A DNA stretch of 64,000 nt, taken from assembly GCA_038230835.1 (NCBI GenBank), contig JBBRMM010000010.1, positions 1 to 64,000 of the forward strand, given 5' to 3'. Made by a program: the position numbers and the translations under genes. Each line of letters opens with the position of its first letter. Position 1 is the first letter of the stretch. Below the pieces are notes generated by a model. That model was not told the DNA's origin. It worked only from the letters and a program-made list of their open reading frames with translations, and did not search any database. This stretch comes from DASUHT01 sp038230835 (GTDB taxonomy: Bacteria > Actinomycetota > Thermoleophilia > Gaiellales > JAICJC01). This document shows, piece after piece, positions 61,955 to 64,000 of this stretch.

Positions 61955-63702
61955 CGCGGCTCGTCGACACCACGGTGCGCCTGCTCTCCCAGCAGCCGCT
62001 GGCGGGCACGGTCTCCACCGCCCGGGTGCTCGAGGTGGCGGAGATCCTCGACTCGGCGGGCTTTGCGGCGCTCGAGGTGTCCGGCGGCGGCTGCTTCGAG
62101 ACGGCGGTGAGGAGAGCGTCGGAGAGCCCGTGGGAGCGGATTCGCGGGCTGCGTGAGCGCTGCCGCACGACGCCGCTGCAGATGGCGCTTCGGGGCCGCT
62201 TCCTGGTCGGCTCCAAACCGGTCTCCGACGACCTCACCCGGCGTTTCATCCTGTGTGCCGCCGAGAGCGGGATCGAGATCTTTCGACTGCACGACCCGCT
62301 GAACGACGTCGAGAACCTCGCTCCGGCCGCTGCCGCGGTGCGCGAGGCGGGCGGCAGGCTGTTCGCTGGGCTCGCCTACTCGGGCCACATGGCCAACTTC
62401 GAGCGGGTCGTGGACAAGGCCAAGCGGCTGGCCGATCTGGGTGCCGACCACGTGCTCCTGCACGACCCGGCGGGCGCCCTCGATCCCGGCACCTGCGGCC
62501 GGGTCGTTGCCCGCCTGGCCGAGGCCTCCGGGATCCCGGTCGGGCTGTACTGCCAGGGAACCGGCGGCAACGCCCTGGCAATGGCCGTCGAAGCGGCCCG
62601 CAACGGCGCCGAGCCGATCGCCACGGCCGTCTACCCGGTGGCCAGCTCGCTGAACCGCGTCGCCGGCGAGGTGCTGTGTGAGGCGTTGACGGGCCTGGGC
62701 ATGGAGCACGGTGTGGACGTCGACCGTGTGTGGGACGCGTCGCGGTTCATCGACGAGCACGTGACCTCCAACATGCCGGCGCTGCCGATCCCGCCGCGGA
62801 TCACCCTCCGCACGGCGCTCAACCGGCTGCCGGTGGGGCTGGTCGCCGAGCTCGACATGCGATTGCGCAACGCCGACGCCTCTGACCGCCTGGACGAGGT
62901 GCTGGAGGAGCTGGCCCGCGTGCGGGAGGACTGCGGGATGCCGCCGCTCGCGCAGCCGATCGGCGGCATCCTGGCCGGGCAGGCCGTGCGGCACGTACTC
63001 TCCGCTCGCCGCTGGGCGGACGTCTCCGACCCCATGCGCACGCTGCTGGCCGGCGGCTACGGCTCTCCACCCCTGCCGATCTCGGACGAGATCCGCAGCC
63101 ACGCGGCGGGTGGGTCGGTGGAGCCGGTGCTCGAGATGGACGAACTGCGCGCCGAGGGAGGCGCCGCCAGCGAGGAAGATCTGCTGCTACTGGCGCTGTT
63201 CGGGGAGCATGCCGAACGCCTGCTGGCCGCGCTCCGCGGCCGCGGAGACGCTCGTGAGGAGCGCGACGAGGCGCTCGAGCCGGGTCAGTCCGAGCGCGTC
63301 CGCGAGCTGATCCGGATGGTCGAGACGTCCGATGTCGGGGAGGTCACGATCGAGGACGGGGCGGTGCGAATCACCGTCCGCAAGCAGGATGACCGGGCTG
63401 CGGTGGCCGCGCCGCCGGCCCTGGCCCCCAACGGAGCGGTGCCCGAGCCCGCGGTCAGCGCAGCGCTGAAGATCGAGTCGCCCATGGTGGGCACGTTCTA
63501 CCGTTCGCCCTCGCCCAGCCAGCCCGCGTTCGTGGAGGAGGGCGACCGGATCGAGATCGGCCAGACGCTGTGCATCCTCGAGGCGATGAAGCTGTTCAAC
63601 GAGTTCAAGTCCGACCATGCCGGGGTCATCCGCAGGATCCTCGTCCAGAACGCCGAGCCGGTCGAGTACGGGCAGCCGCTGTTCGAGCTCGAGCCGGCCT
63701 GA
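61951..63702 (+). CDS. accB: degenerate carboxyltransferase domain fused to biotin carboxyl carrier protein
   Basis: This 583-aa protein starts at GTG 61951. Residues 1-400 resemble the pyruvate carboxylase/oxaloacetate decarboxylase carboxyltransferase barrel (TTPLQMALRG, EIFRLHDPLNDVENL). Its metal ligands are replaced: Asp of DTTLRD is Leu11, the carbamylated Lys is His171, and HTHD is Tyr-Cys-Gln-Gly (200-203). The C-terminal 160 residues are AccB: a helix-turn region (IRMVETSDVGEVTIEDG), a linker, and the biotinyl domain with ILEAMKLFNEF (Lys547). It probably carries CO2 for fatty-acid synthesis, with the barrel as a structural part. Confidence 0.88.
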   Translation: MTRLVDTTVRLLSQQPLAGTVSTARVLEVAEILDSAGFAALEVSGGGCFETAVRRASESPWERIRGLRERCRTTPLQMALRGRFLVGSKPVSDDLTRRFILCAAESGIEIFRLHDPLNDVENLAPAAAAVREAGGRLFAGLAYSGHMANFERVVDKAKRLADLGADHVLLHDPAGALDPGTCGRVVARLAEASGIPVGLYCQGTGGNALAMAVEAARNGAEPIATAVYPVASSLNRVAGEVLCEALTGLGMEHGVDVDRVWDASRFIDEHVTSNMPALPIPPRITLRTALNRLPVGLVAELDMRLRNADASDRLDEVLEELARVREDCGMPPLAQPIGGILAGQAVRHVLSARRWADVSDPMRTLLAGGYGSPPLPISDEIRSHAAGGSVEPVLEMDELRAEGGAASEEDLLLLALFGEHAERLLAALRGRGDAREERDEALEPGQSERVRELIRMVETSDVGEVTIEDGAVRITVRKQDDRAAVAAPPALAPNGAVPEPAVSAALKIESPMVGTFYRSPSPSQPAFVEEGDRIEIGQTLCILEAMKLFNEFKSDHAGVIRRILVQNAEPVEYGQPLFELEPA

Positions 63703-63712
63703 GGGCGCGAAC

Positions 63713-64000
63713 ATGCTTCGGAGGGTGCTGATCGCAAATCGGGGGGAGGCTGCGGTGCGGCTCGTCCGCGCCTGCCACGACCTGGGCGTCGAGGCGGTGG
63801 CGGTGTACTCGACGGCCGATCGCGGAGGCATGTGGGTGACCCAGGCCGACCGTGCGGTCTGCATCGGCTCGCACCTGCCGGCTCACAGCTACCTGAACAT
63901 CCCCAATCTGATCGCGGCAGCCGAGACCACCGGCTGCGACGCCGTCCACCCCGGCTGGGGGTTCCTGGCCGAGAACCCGGCCTTTGTGCGCGCGTGCACC
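63713..64000 (+). CDS. accC: biotin carboxylase, N-terminal part (cut by window edge)
   Basis: Ninety-six codons from ATG 63713 run off the end. RRVLIANRGEAAVRLVRAC, VAVYSTADRGG, SYLNIPNLIAAAE and DAVHPGWGFLAENPAF are the start of the biotin carboxylase domain. It would carboxylate the biotin on the AccB-like protein encoded 10 bp upstream. The ATP-grasp and C-terminal regions are outside the window. Confidence 0.93.
   Translation, partial: MLRRVLIANRGEAAVRLVRACHDLGVEAVAVYSTADRGGMWVTQADRAVCIGSHLPAHSYLNIPNLIAAAETTGCDAVHPGWGFLAENPAFVRACT

Overview
This 64-kb window is uniformly GC-rich and looks chromosomal, from an actinobacterium. The content fits the class Thermoleophilia (Solirubrobacterales/Gaiellales type): an MtrAB-LpqB-like locus, shikimate genes followed by pepP-efp-accB-accC, many GTG starts and many ATGA/GTGA overlaps. 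This taxonomic call is inference from gene content, not a database match.

Layout. 1-1.1 kb: debris of mobile elements (3' end of an IS3-type transposase, a decayed tyrosine integrase) beside a tRNA-Gln gene. 1.1-11.3 kb, mostly minus strand: HD-domain protein, NlpC/P60 hydrolase, a heterodimeric ABC exporter, a PilZ protein, two proteins with class-III-prepilin-like N-termini, and an OYE/FadH-type flavoenzyme. 11.4-19.9 kb: a phosphoesterase, then a complete conventional histidine-utilisation set (ftcD, hutH, hutU, hutI) interrupted by a PQQ-type sugar dehydrogenase and a short-chain dehydrogenase. 19.9-37.6 kb: housekeeping block with GNAT, MBL hydrolase, hisS, aspS, cysteine desulfurase, dihaem cytochrome c, an IscU-MnmA fusion, alaS, ruvX, mltG, aroE, prepilin peptidase, aroC and an aroK-aroB fusion. 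37.6-41.9 kb: two GerMN proteins, sensor kinase and response regulator (MtrAB-LpqB-like).

42.1-58.5 kb: the most interesting region, a metabolic island bracketed by copies of a repeat with the core GGGGTCTGACCCC. It holds a Zn-alcohol dehydrogenase, an enolase-superfamily enzyme, a formaldehyde-activating enzyme (Fae) homologue, an IclR regulator, a 2-oxoglutarate/Fe(II) oxygenase, HutF, and second, diverged copies of HutU, HutI and HutH, followed by a complete peptide/nickel-type ABC importer. The second HutH lacks the Ala-Ser-Gly triad that forms the MIO cofactor. Together these genes suggest uptake and breakdown of an N-methylated histidine derivative (hercynine, ergothioneine or a methylhistidine), with Fae and the dehydrogenases handling released C1 units. 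This pathway is inferred, not demonstrated.

58.7-64 kb: a second Zn-alcohol dehydrogenase, then aroQ, a metallopeptidase, efp, an AccB whose N-terminal carboxyltransferase-like domain has lost its metal ligands, and the start of accC. The shikimate run (aroE-aroC-aroKB ... aroQ) therefore appears split by about 22 kb of inserted material.
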